From Undibacterium hunanense (GTDB taxonomy: Bacteria > Pseudomonadota > Gammaproteobacteria > Burkholderiales > Burkholderiaceae_D), in NCBI RefSeq assembly GCF_014284335.1, contig NZ_JACOGF010000004.1:186001-250000 (forward strand): a stretch of 64,000 nucleotides of DNA, read 5' to 3'. The notes under the pieces were generated by a model that was given only the letters and a program-made list of their open reading frames with translations, was not told the origin of the DNA and searched no databases. The position numbers and the translations under genes are program-made. This document shows positions 56,622 through 64,000 of this stretch, piece after piece. The number at the start of each line of letters is the position of its first letter. Within the stretch, counting starts at the first letter, position 1.

Positions 56622-58063
56622 GTATGAATGATGTTGCGAGTTGCCCCCGCATCCTGGTTGTGGATGATGAGGCGCATCTGCGTGAATTACTGGAAATTAC
56701 GCTCATCAAAATGGGCCTGGATGTAGATAGCGCAGAAAACCTCGCCATCGCCCGGCAGCAACTGCTCAAACACAGTTATGCCCTGGTTCTGACTGACATG
56801 CGCCTGCCCGATGGATCGGGCATGGAACTGGTGCAGGAAGTCAGTACACTATATAAGAACACACCGATTGCCGTGATTACCGCTTTTGGCAGTGCCGACA
56901 ACGCCGTGGTTGCGCTCAAGGCCGGGGCTTTTGACTATGTGTCGAAGCCGGTGGCGCTGGATCAGTTACGCAAACTGGTCAGATCTGCCCTGCAAACCAA
57001 TGAAGTACAGAAAGAGCAGCAGGCAGCACCGGCAAAGCTGGCCAGTACTTTTAATTCTTTCCTCATCGGTCAGTCACAGGGCATGCAGGAAGTCCGCCTG
57101 CAGATCAGCCGCCTGGCACGCAGCATGGCTCCAGTCATCATTACCGGTGAATCGGGTAGTGGCAAGGAACTGGCTGCCAGAGAAATTCATACCATCAGCG
57201 CCCGCTCGGCCAAGCCCTTTGTTGCCGTGAACTGTGGTGCGATACCAGAAAATCTGATGGAAGCCGAGTTTTTCGGTTACCGCAAGGGGGCCTTCACCGG
57301 TGCTGCCGATGACCGCGACGGTTTCTTCCAAGCTGCCAACGGCGGTACCCTGATGCTGGATGAGGTGGCCGACCTGCCTTTGCCGATGCAGGTGAAGTTG
57401 TTGCGCGCCATACAGGAACGCCGCGTGCGCAAGGTTGGCGCCACCGTGGAAGAGGCAGTGGACGTGCGCATCATCAGCGCCACCCATCAGAATCTGGCGA
57501 TATGTGTCGAAGAAGGACGTTTCCGTCAGGATCTGTATTACCGCCTGAATGTCATCGAGCTGCATTTGCCGCCTTTGCGCGAGCGACTGGAAGACATCGT
57601 TGAACTTTCCTCCAGCATTTTGAAGAAACTCACCGGCACAGACATCACTATGTCATCACCGGCGATTGATGCCCTGATCAGCTACGATTTTCCCGGTAAT
57701 GTACGCGAGCTGGAAAACATACTTGAACGCGCCATCGCCTTTGCCAATGATGGCTGCATCGAGGTGGCCGACCTCGCACTGCGTGGTACCAGGAAACTGG
57801 CCGAGCCATTTTTGTTGCCCGTCTCAAACGTAGACGCTGTGGTTCACAGCCGTCCTGTGATGGATGCAGGTTTCCCGGCGGATGTATTTACTGCACCGGA
57901 TTTACCCTGCTCACTACCTGAGTATCTGGAAAATGTGGAACGCGAAATGATCAGGCGCGCCTTGAGCCAGACCAAGAACAATCGCACCCAGGCAGCAGAA
58001 TTGCTGGGCGTCAGTTTTCGGCAACTGCGCTACCAGATACAAAAATTGAAAATCCAGGAATAG
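56618..58063 (+). CDS. pilR: Type IV pilus sigma-54 response regulator PilR
   Basis: PilR activates sigma-54-dependent transcription of the major pilin gene, which is not in this window. The 481-residue product has a receiver with D60 (LVLTDMRLPDGSG), Walker A GESGSGKE, an intact GAFTGA at 224-229, and a C-terminal Fis domain (NNRTQAAELLGVSFRQLRYQIQKL). Comparison with the DctD-like protein 4 kb upstream highlights the altered loop there. Confidence 0.95.
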   Translation: MSMNDVASCPRILVVDDEAHLRELLEITLIKMGLDVDSAENLAIARQQLLKHSYALVLTDMRLPDGSGMELVQEVSTLYKNTPIAVITAFGSADNAVVALKAGAFDYVSKPVALDQLRKLVRSALQTNEVQKEQQAAPAKLASTFNSFLIGQSQGMQEVRLQISRLARSMAPVIITGESGSGKELAAREIHTISARSAKPFVAVNCGAIPENLMEAEFFGYRKGAFTGAADDRDGFFQAANGGTLMLDEVADLPLPMQVKLLRAIQERRVRKVGATVEEAVDVRIISATHQNLAICVEEGRFRQDLYYRLNVIELHLPPLRERLEDIVELSSSILKKLTGTDITMSSPAIDALISYDFPGNVRELENILERAIAFANDGCIEVADLALRGTRKLAEPFLLPVSNVDAVVHSRPVMDAGFPADVFTAPDLPCSLPEYLENVEREMIRRALSQTKNNRTQAAELLGVSFRQLRYQIQKLKIQE

Positions 58064-58082
58064 AAAATCCTGGCACTGACCC

Positions 58083-58280
58083 GGCGCAGCTCTGCGCCTG
58101 TTCGCAGCCTTTGCATTGACAGGCGCGCTTACGGTTTTGCCACATTCAACCATATTCAACCACATTCCCCGCATGGATATCGCACGTTAGTGCCCACTTG
58201 CGTATCTGCGCCAGTCTTCTGCGCGTTTTTTGCCATGTCAATCACTTATCCTGCATTTGCGCAAAAAAATAATTCCATTA
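58083..58280. other. pilR-nrdA gap, upstream part
   Basis: A GGCGCA-GCTC-TGCGCC hairpin (58083-58098) lies 20 bases after pilR and could end its transcript, though it lacks a T-tract. Beyond it I see only short direct repeats (ATTCAACCA-like) and no gene. Confidence 0.4.
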
Positions 58281-58325
58281 TTTACATGTAAAGCGGTTGC
58301 ATATGCACCGATGCGGCACTAGAAT
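58281..58325 (+). promoter_or_regulatory. nrdA promoter with upstream palindrome
   Basis: TTGCAT (58297-58302) and TAGAAT (58320-58325) have an ideal 17-base spacing. Immediately upstream, TTTACATGTAAA (58281-58292) is a perfect 12-base palindrome, a possible activator or repressor site. Predicted transcription starts near 58332, about 245 bases before the nrdA start. Confidence 0.65.
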
Positions 58326-58360
58326 TAGGGCAAATAAAAATTAACGCACTATATGTAGTG
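58317..58360. promoter_or_regulatory. Pair of NrdR-box-like sites
   Basis: CACTATATGTAGTG (58347-58360) fits the NrdR box pattern (ACACWATATAnWGTGT-like). A poorer CACTAGAATTAGGG lies exactly 30 bases upstream (58317-58330), overlapping the -10. Two NrdR boxes about three DNA turns apart are the usual arrangement for repression of nrd operons. Confidence 0.6.
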
Positions 58361-58577
58361 GTTTGGCTGATTTTGTTTGTTTTCTTGCCCTGGTTCAATT
58401 TCCCTTCTTGATTTGCAATTGATTTAGTAATTGATATGAACAAAATAGTCGGATAGATGTGTCGGCTGTCCGGCCATGAACTGTAATGCGTAATACCCGT
58501 TTTAATCCATAAACCATCAGCGACCCTGCCAATTCCTGGCGTTGATGGGAAAAAATAACACTGCATCCGGAGGATCA

Positions 58578-61493
58578 ATGCACTCTTCTATTGAAATATC
58601 CACTTTGTCCAAGCCAGATCTGGGATCGGTTTTGAATGCGACCACAGCACCTGCTGTCGCCAACCTGAACAGCTACAGCGAATATCGCATTATCCGCCGT
58701 AATGGTTCCGTGGTCGGCTTCGAACCGTCCAAAATCGCTATTGCCATGACCAAGGCTTTTCTGGCGGTCAACGGCGGACACGGTGCCGAATCCGCCAGGA
58801 TCCGTGAACTGGTGGAACAGATGACGGCCAGTGTGGTCGCTGCGCTGTTGCGCAGGCAGCCAGCCGGCGGTACCTTCCATATAGAAGATGTGCAAGACCA
58901 GGTTGAACTGGCCCTGATGCGTTCCGGCGAACATGATGTCGCCCGTTCTTATGTGTTGTACCGTGCCAAGCGCATGGAAGAACGTCGTCGCGTGCATGAT
59001 GTCCCTGGTCAGGCAGAATCTGCTGCGCCACAATTGAATGTCATCGTTGATGGTCAGCCGCGTCCACTGGATGTGGCAGAAGTGCGCAAGATGATTGCCG
59101 CTGCCTGCCTGGGTCTGGACAAACTGGCTGATCCGGATGCGATTCTGGCCGAGACTTTGAAGAATCTGTACGACGGTGTACCGGTAGAAGAACTGTATAA
59201 ATCCGCCATCCTGGCTGCCCGCGCGCTGATGGAAAAAGAACCAGCCTACAGCCAGGTCACAGCGCGTCTGCTGTTGCATACAGTCCGTAAAGAAGTGTTC
59301 GGCAAGGAAGTGGCGCAACAGGATGCCGCAGAAGAATACGTAGAGTACTTCCCGAAATTCATCAAGAAAGGCATAGAAGCCGATCTGCTGGATGCCAAAC
59401 TGGCGCAGTTTGATTTGAAAAAACTGGCGAATGCCCTGGTTGCTGACCGTGATCTGCAATTTGGTTATATCGGTCTGCAAACTTTGTATGACCGTTATTT
59501 CCTGCATATTCGTGGTACCCGCGTTGAAATGCCGCAGGCTTTCTACATGCGTGTGGCCATGGGCCTGTCCCTGAATGAAATTGATCGCGAAGCCCGCGCC
59601 ATAGAATTTTACAATCTGCTGTCCAGTTTCGATTTCATGAGCTCGACACCGACCCTGTTCAATTCCGGTACCCAGCGTTCACAACTGTCTTCCTGCTATC
59701 TGACGACCGTGGCCGATGATCTGGATGGCATCTACGAAGCCATTAAAGAAAACGCACTGCTGGCAAAATATGCGGGTGGTCTGGGTAATGACTGGACACC
59801 GGTACGCTCACTCGGTGCGCATATCAAAGGCACCAATGGTAAATCCCAGGGTGTTGTTCCTTTCCTGAAAGTGGTCAACGACACAGCCGTGGCGGTGAAC
59901 CAGGGTGGCAAACGCAAAGGTGCAGTCTGCGCCTACCTGGAAACCTGGCACATGGATATTGAGGAATTCCTCGACCTGCGCAAGAACACCGGCGATGACC
60001 GTCGTCGTACCCATGACATGAATACCTCGAACTGGATCCCTGATCTGTTCATGAAGCGTGTCATGGAAAAAGGTGACTGGACATTGTTCTCACCTTCCGA
60101 CGTACCGGATCTGCACGACAAATATGGCAAAGCCTTCGAGCAGGCTTATGTCGCGTATGAAGCGAAAGCGGCCAGTGGCGAACTGACACTGTCGAAAAAA
60201 ATCCCGGCACTGGACCTGTGGCGCAAGATGTTGTCCATGCTGTTTGAAACTGGGCATCCATGGATCACGTTCAAAGATCCTTGCAATATCCGTTCACCAC
60301 AACAGCACGTCGGCGTTGTTCACAGCTCCAACCTGTGTACAGAAATTACCCTGAACACCAACGACAGCGAGATCGCCGTATGTAATCTGGGTTCGGTTAA
60401 CATGCCTGCCCACATGAAAGATGGCAAGCTGGATCACGTTAAATTGAAAAAAACTGTAAGCACAGCCATGCGCATGCTGGATAACGTGATCGACATCAAC
60501 TATTATGCAGTCAAGAAGGCACGTGATTCCAATCTGCGTCACCGTCCTGTTGGTCTGGGTATCATGGGTTTCCAGGATTGCCTGCACATGATGCGCATTC
60601 CTTATGCATCGATGGACGCCGTACAGTTTGCTGACACTTCCATGGAAGCCGTTTGCTATTACGCTTACCTGGCATCGACCGAGCTGGCAGAAGAGCGTGG
60701 CCGTTACAGTTCTTATCGTGGTTCGCTGTGGGACCGTGGCATCTTGCCGCAAGATTCCCTGAAGCTGCTGGCTGAAGAACGTGGCGGTTACCTGGAAGCC
60801 GATTTCTCGGAAAGCATGGACTGGACAGTGGTACGTGATCGCATCAAGCAATTTGGCATGCGCAATTCGAACTGCGTGGCAATTGCACCGACGGCGACCA
60901 TTTCCAACATCATTGGTGTGTCTGCCTGTATCGAGCCGACTTACCAGAACCTGTATGTGAAATCGAATCTGTCTGGCGAATTTACAGAAATCAATGAACA
61001 TCTGGTGCGCGATCTGAAAGACCGTGGCCTGTGGGATGAAGTCATGATTGCCGATCTTAAATACTTTGACGGCAGCCTGGCACGTATTGATCGTATCCCT
61101 GAAGACCTGCGCGCCCTGTATGCAACTGCATTTGAAGTCAGCCCATCCTGGCTGGTGGAAGCTGCTTCGCGTCGTCAAAAATGGATAGATCAGGCGCAGT
61201 CCCTGAACATCTATATGGCAGGCGCATCCGGCAAGAAACTGGATGAAACTTACAAGCTGGCATGGTTGCGTGGTTTGAAAACCACGTATTACCTGCGCAC
61301 GATTGGTGCAACGCACACTGAAAAATCCACCAGCAAAACCGGTGCATTGAATGCGGTGTCGGTGGATGGCAATAGCGGTGGCTATGCTGCGGCACCAGCC
61401 AGCGTATCAGCGGCAGCGCAAGAGACCGATGGCCCAGCCTGCATGCTGCGTCCTGGTGATGCCGGCTTTGAAGAGTGCGAAGCCTGCCAGTAA
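58578..61493 (+). CDS. nrdA: Class Ia ribonucleotide reductase, alpha subunit
   Basis: NrdA reduces ribonucleoside diphosphates to deoxyribonucleotides. The 971-residue product has an N-terminal ATP-cone (YRIIRRNGSVVGFEPSKIAIAM) for allosteric control by ATP/dATP. The catalytic barrel includes SSCYL, the NLCTEI segment and ATISNIIGVSACIEPTYQN. The C-terminal redox pair is CEACQ. The ATG at 58578 has GGAGGA upstream; an in-frame ATG 11 codons earlier is less likely. NrdR-like sites lie in the upstream region. Confidence 0.96.
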   Translation: MHSSIEISTLSKPDLGSVLNATTAPAVANLNSYSEYRIIRRNGSVVGFEPSKIAIAMTKAFLAVNGGHGAESARIRELVEQMTASVVAALLRRQPAGGTFHIEDVQDQVELALMRSGEHDVARSYVLYRAKRMEERRRVHDVPGQAESAAPQLNVIVDGQPRPLDVAEVRKMIAAACLGLDKLADPDAILAETLKNLYDGVPVEELYKSAILAARALMEKEPAYSQVTARLLLHTVRKEVFGKEVAQQDAAEEYVEYFPKFIKKGIEADLLDAKLAQFDLKKLANALVADRDLQFGYIGLQTLYDRYFLHIRGTRVEMPQAFYMRVAMGLSLNEIDREARAIEFYNLLSSFDFMSSTPTLFNSGTQRSQLSSCYLTTVADDLDGIYEAIKENALLAKYAGGLGNDWTPVRSLGAHIKGTNGKSQGVVPFLKVVNDTAVAVNQGGKRKGAVCAYLETWHMDIEEFLDLRKNTGDDRRRTHDMNTSNWIPDLFMKRVMEKGDWTLFSPSDVPDLHDKYGKAFEQAYVAYEAKAASGELTLSKKIPALDLWRKMLSMLFETGHPWITFKDPCNIRSPQQHVGVVHSSNLCTEITLNTNDSEIAVCNLGSVNMPAHMKDGKLDHVKLKKTVSTAMRMLDNVIDINYYAVKKARDSNLRHRPVGLGIMGFQDCLHMMRIPYASMDAVQFADTSMEAVCYYAYLASTELAEERGRYSSYRGSLWDRGILPQDSLKLLAEERGGYLEADFSESMDWTVVRDRIKQFGMRNSNCVAIAPTATISNIIGVSACIEPTYQNLYVKSNLSGEFTEINEHLVRDLKDRGLWDEVMIADLKYFDGSLARIDRIPEDLRALYATAFEVSPSWLVEAASRRQKWIDQAQSLNIYMAGASGKKLDETYKLAWLRGLKTTYYLRTIGATHTEKSTSKTGALNAVSVDGNSGGYAAAPASVSAAAQETDGPACMLRPGDAGFEECEACQ

Positions 61494-61627
61494 GTGGTAA
61501 ATGTGCAGCAAATAAATCGCCAGCAAGTGTCGGGGTGAGCTGCAAGATCTGAAGGTTGCGGGAAGAGGTGCAGGCCAGGCTTCTTCCCATGAAAATACAA
61601 GCTGTTACAAAAGTAAGGAAATAAATA

Positions 61628-62806
61628 ATGTTATCTTGGGATGATGAAGTCACGCCGGCAGCCCCGGCAGCGCCAGCACCACGTCATGTGGGTGGTATGG
61701 ATTTGCAGCAGCGTTCGCAGGCGCAGGATGTCGCCCTGAATCCGGCGCTGGTCAGCAAACCGGTCGTGGTTTCTCCCGAAGACGTGGCTCGCCGTGTCAA
61801 TGCCGCCGACAAACGTATCATCAATGGCACCACCGACGTCAATCAACTGGTTCCCTTCAAATATAAATGGGCCTGGGATAAATACCTGGCAGGTTGCGCC
61901 AACCACTGGATGCCGCAAGAGATCAATATGCAGCGTGATATTGAGCTCTGGAAAAACCCGAATGGCCTGACAGAAGATGAACGTCGTCTGGTGAAACGCA
62001 ATCTGGGTTTCTTTGTGACTGCCGATTCCCTCGCTGCCAATAATATCGTGCTCGGTACCTACCGCCACATCACTGCGCCAGAATGCCGCCAGTACCTGTT
62101 GCGCCAGGCGTTTGAAGAGGCTATCCATACTCACGCCTATCAATACATCGTTGAATCGCTGGGTCTGGATGAAGCAGAAATCTTCAATGCCTACAATGAA
62201 GTGGACTCTATCCGCGACAAGGATCAGTTCCTGATTCCTTTCATCGATGTGCTGACCAACCCTCAATTCAAGACCGGCACCACAGAGGCAGACCAGACTT
62301 TGCTCAAGTCCCTGATCGTATTTGCCTGCCTGATGGAAGGCCTGTTTTTCTATGTCGGCTTCACGCAGATTCTGGCGCTTGGCCGTCAAAATAAAATGAT
62401 GGGCGCGGCTGAACAATACCAATACATCCTGCGCGACGAATCGATGCACTGCAATTTCGGGATCGATTTGATCAATACAATTAAGATGGAAAATCCGCAT
62501 TTGTGGACTCCAGCATTTCGCGATGAAATTAAATCGTTGTTTTTGCGTGCTGTGGAGTTGGAATATCGTTACGCAGAGGATACAATGCCGCGTGGAGTGC
62601 TCGGTTTGAATGCACCAATGTTCAAAGGTTATTTACGCTTCATTGCAAATCGCCGCGCACAACAAATTGGTCTCGAAGCGCTGTTCCCTCAGGAAGAAAA
62701 TCCTTTCCCTTGGATGAGTGAAATGATAGACCTGAAAAAAGAGCGCAACTTTTTTGAGACACGTGTAATTGAGTATCAAACTGGCGGAGCCCTTAACTGG
62801 GAATAG
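61628..62806 (+). CDS. nrdB: Class Ia ribonucleotide reductase, beta subunit
   Basis: NrdB holds the diiron-tyrosyl radical used by NrdA. The 392-residue product has the iron-ligand segments [19 protein letters not shown] and [11 protein letters not shown], each with an E/DxxH. About 60 N-terminal residues rich in Pro/Ala/Gln precede the conserved core, longer than in E. coli. It is 134 bases after nrdA and likely on the same message. Confidence 0.96.
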   Translation: MLSWDDEVTPAAPAAPAPRHVGGMDLQQRSQAQDVALNPALVSKPVVVSPEDVARRVNAADKRIINGTTDVNQLVPFKYKWAWDKYLAGCANHWMPQEINMQRDIELWKNPNGLTEDERRLVKRNLGFFVTADSLAANNIVLGTYRHITAPECRQYLLRQAFEEAIHTHAYQYIVESLGLDEAEIFNAYNEVDSIRDKDQFLIPFIDVLTNPQFKTGTTEADQTLLKSLIVFACLMEGLFFYVGFTQILALGRQNKMMGAAEQYQYILRDESMHCNFGIDLINTIKMENPHLWTPAFRDEIKSLFLRAVELEYRYAEDTMPRGVLGLNAPMFKGYLRFIANRRAQQIGLEALFPQEENPFPWMSEMIDLKKERNFFETRVIEYQTGGALNWE

Positions 62807-63328
62807 GTGAAGGAACAATGCTGTTGAACAGCGACCACCGCAAGCCGGTACAGCTAAGTTCTGATGTGATGTAAAGCCAGTCTTGATTAAATGAAGTTTT
62901 GCTTCATATGCGCATTGCGAAGGTAATGCGACATTTCTGGAAACCGGGCAAACAGGGTTAATCACTAAATGATTATCTAAGTTGATCAGAACAAACCTGT
63001 GGATGACTCATAAGTTTGCACAAGATGTAAAACGCGAGAGGCCTCACCAAACTGAATGGACAGTCATAGATTAAATTGCTTTGAACTGTTAGTGCCGCAA
63101 TACCTGGCGAAACTGGGTATTGTGGCTATTGGTCTTTGTATTTCGCAAAAGGATACCGACGTCGGCTTTTAGCTCTGGCCGGCGGTTTTGGGTTTGCGCC
63201 ATGACGGGAGCGTCGGGCATTTGGCAAACCATGATGGCTGAAGTGCTACATCAATAGAGGGGATGCAGCAGTTCGGCCGGTGCAGAATTCATTAGCGCAA
63301 ACAGCGAACTTGTTTGTGCCGATGAATA
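62807..63328. other. nrdB to H1-like gene gap
   Basis: No gene is recognised in this stretch. Three hairpins are visible: ATGAAG-TTTTG-CTTCAT (62891-62907), CGCATT-N8-AATGCG (62911-62930) and CAATACC-N11-GGTATTG (63098-63122). None has a T-tract. They could belong to the nrdAB 3' end or the leader of the next gene. Confidence 0.45.
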
Positions 63329-63364
63329 ATCCGCTTGAATGGATCGAGCGGATTTAATTTTTAT
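63329..63364 (+). terminator. Terminator-like hairpin before the H1-like gene
   Basis: AATCCGCT (63329-63336) pairs perfectly with AGCGGATT (63348-63355), followed by TAATTTTTAT. It lies only 36 bases before the H1-like start, so it may end upstream transcription or act as an attenuator in that gene's leader. Confidence 0.5.
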
Positions 63365-63399
63365 CTGATTTTTTCCATCTCTATCGAAGGAGAAACAAA

Positions 63400-64000
63400 A
63401 TGGCAACAGCACCACAACCGTCACCAGACGAACCAGTAGCAGCCAAGAAGCCGGCCGCTAAAAAAGCCGCAGCTAAAGCAAAACCAGCAGCTGCAAAGAA
63501 AGCCGCCGCAAAGCCAGCAGCAAAAGCTGCAGCTAAGGTAGCAAAACCAGCAGCGAAAAAAGCAGCCGCTAAACCGGCAGCTAAAGCAGCGGCCAAGCCA
63601 GCAGCAAAAGCTGCAGCCAAACCAGCCGCCAAAGCAGCTAAACCAGCAGCAGCTAAAAAAGCCGCCGCCAAGCCAGCAGCAAAAGCCGCAGCTAAACCAG
63701 CAGCCAAGGCAACAAAAGCAGCAGCAAAGCCAGCAGCTAAAAAGGCAGTAGCCAAACCAGCAGCTAAAAAAGCCGCCGCCAAGCCAGCAGCAAAAGCTGC
63801 AGCTAAACCAGCAGCCAAGGCAACAAAAGCAGCAGCAAAGCCAGCAGCTAAAAAGGCAGTAGCCAAACCAGCAGCTAAAAAAGCCGCCGCCAAGCCAGCA
63901 GCAAAAGCCGCAGCGAAGCCAGCAGCCAAGGCAACAAAAGCAGCAGCAAAGCCAGCAGCTAAAAAAGCAGTCGCCAAGCCAGCAGCTAAAGCAGCAGCCA
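63400..64000 (+). CDS. Histone H1-like lysine/alanine-rich protein (truncated by window)
   Basis: The ORF starts MATAPQPSPDEPVAAKKPAAKK, with a good GAAGGAGA ribosome site, and is still open at the window end after 200 codons. Almost the entire sequence is Lys, Ala and Pro in KPAAK/KKAAAK units, like eukaryotic H1 tails and AlgP/HctB-type bacterial proteins. It should bind DNA non-specifically and compact the nucleoid. Most of the visible 3' half consists of 37-codon tandem repeats. Its N-terminus resembles the SWIB protein tail at 43.9 kb. Confidence 0.88.
   Translation, partial: MATAPQPSPDEPVAAKKPAAKKAAAKAKPAAAKKAAAKPAAKAAAKVAKPAAKKAAAKPAAKAAAKPAAKAAAKPAAKAAKPAAAKKAAAKPAAKAAAKPAAKATKAAAKPAAKKAVAKPAAKKAAAKPAAKAAAKPAAKATKAAAKPAAKKAVAKPAAKKAAAKPAAKAAAKPAAKATKAAAKPAAKKAVAKPAAKAAA
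63661..63993 (+). repeat. Three 111-bp tandem repeats in the H1-like gene
   Basis: Units beginning GCCGCCGCCAAGCCAGCAGC start at 63661, 63772 and 63883, exactly 111 bases (37 codons) apart. They differ by only a few, mostly silent, changes, such as GCC/GCT in the same Ala codon. The array may continue beyond the window. It is in frame, so copy-number change would lengthen or shorten the protein without a frameshift. Confidence 0.9.

Noticed and set aside
63381-63977. 198-residue minus-strand ORF rich in Ala, Gly and Phe
   Set aside because: It is the antisense shadow of the KPAAK repeats of the H1-like gene, open only because of the codon bias of the repeat.

Overview
This window is about 64 kb of a betaproteobacterial chromosome, most likely Burkholderiales and close to Oxalobacteraceae (Undibacterium, Herminiimonas or Herbaspirillum-like). 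The genus is an inference. The evidence is the conserved synteny (dcw cluster followed by lpxC and secA; argJ-DUF815-mutT; pilBCD-coaE-zapD-yacG; ispB/rplU-rpmA-obgE-proB; rppH/proS; ffh/ypjD-pilSR; nrdAB followed by a histone H1-like gene), the moderate GC content and the protein sequences. No rRNA, tRNA, CRISPR array, prophage or complete insertion sequence was found.

Layout. 1-9.7 kb: the 3' half of the division and cell-wall cluster (end of mraY, murD, ftsW, murG, murC, ddl, ftsQ, ftsA, ftsZ), tightly packed with 4-base overlaps. 9.8-10.05 kb: an intergenic inverted-repeat element. 10.2-17.1 kb: a peroxiredoxin, a GNAT acetyltransferase, lpxC (just after a MITE-like palindrome), a DUF721/DciA-like gene, an M23 peptidase and secA. 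17.2-19.4 kb: a divergent IclR regulator and acyl-CoA dehydrogenase pair. 19.5-22.0 kb: argJ, a DUF815 ATPase and mutT. 22.3-27.3 kb: an alanine-catabolism locus, alr-dadA, an Rrf2-like gene and a TyrR/PhhR-like sigma-54 activator. 27.4-32.9 kb (minus strand): pilB, pilC, pilD, coaE, zapD and yacG, the last a 58-residue gene. 33.2-43.3 kb: ispB, rplU-rpmA, obgE, proB, a CNP1-like protein, rppH, proS, a lytic transglycosylase and two tandem paralogous membrane-anchored proteins of unknown family. 43.5-45.5 kb: a SWIB protein with a histone-like tail, and ffh. 45.5-53.7 kb: an accessory block with an orphan solute-binding protein, a NitT/TauT-type ABC importer and a DctB/DctD-like two-component system. 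53.8-64 kb: a CcsA/YpjD-like protein, a PP0621-type protein, pilS, pilR, nrdA, nrdB and a truncated H1-like gene made of 111-bp tandem repeats.

Most notable signals. (1) alr-dadA is preceded by a near-consensus sigma-54 promoter and three 18-bp TyrR-box-like palindromes, and the cluster encodes an ACT-PAS-AAA-Fis activator with an intact GAFTGA loop. This looks like a self-contained, amino-acid-sensing, sigma-54-driven alanine catabolic circuit. (2) The accessory block appears inserted between ffh and the ypjD-like gene. Its two solute-binding-protein genes each have a possible sigma-54 promoter behind a TTCTGG/CCAGAA palindrome, and a DctD-like regulator with an altered GAFTSA loop lies downstream. 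(3) A 270-bp element with perfect 24-bp terminal inverted repeats and nested hairpins starts exactly at the end of one of those promoters. (4) Two tandem TonB-topology paralogues of unknown function share a Cys-containing C-terminal signature. (5) Two lysine/alanine-rich chromatin-like proteins lie within 20 kb of each other.
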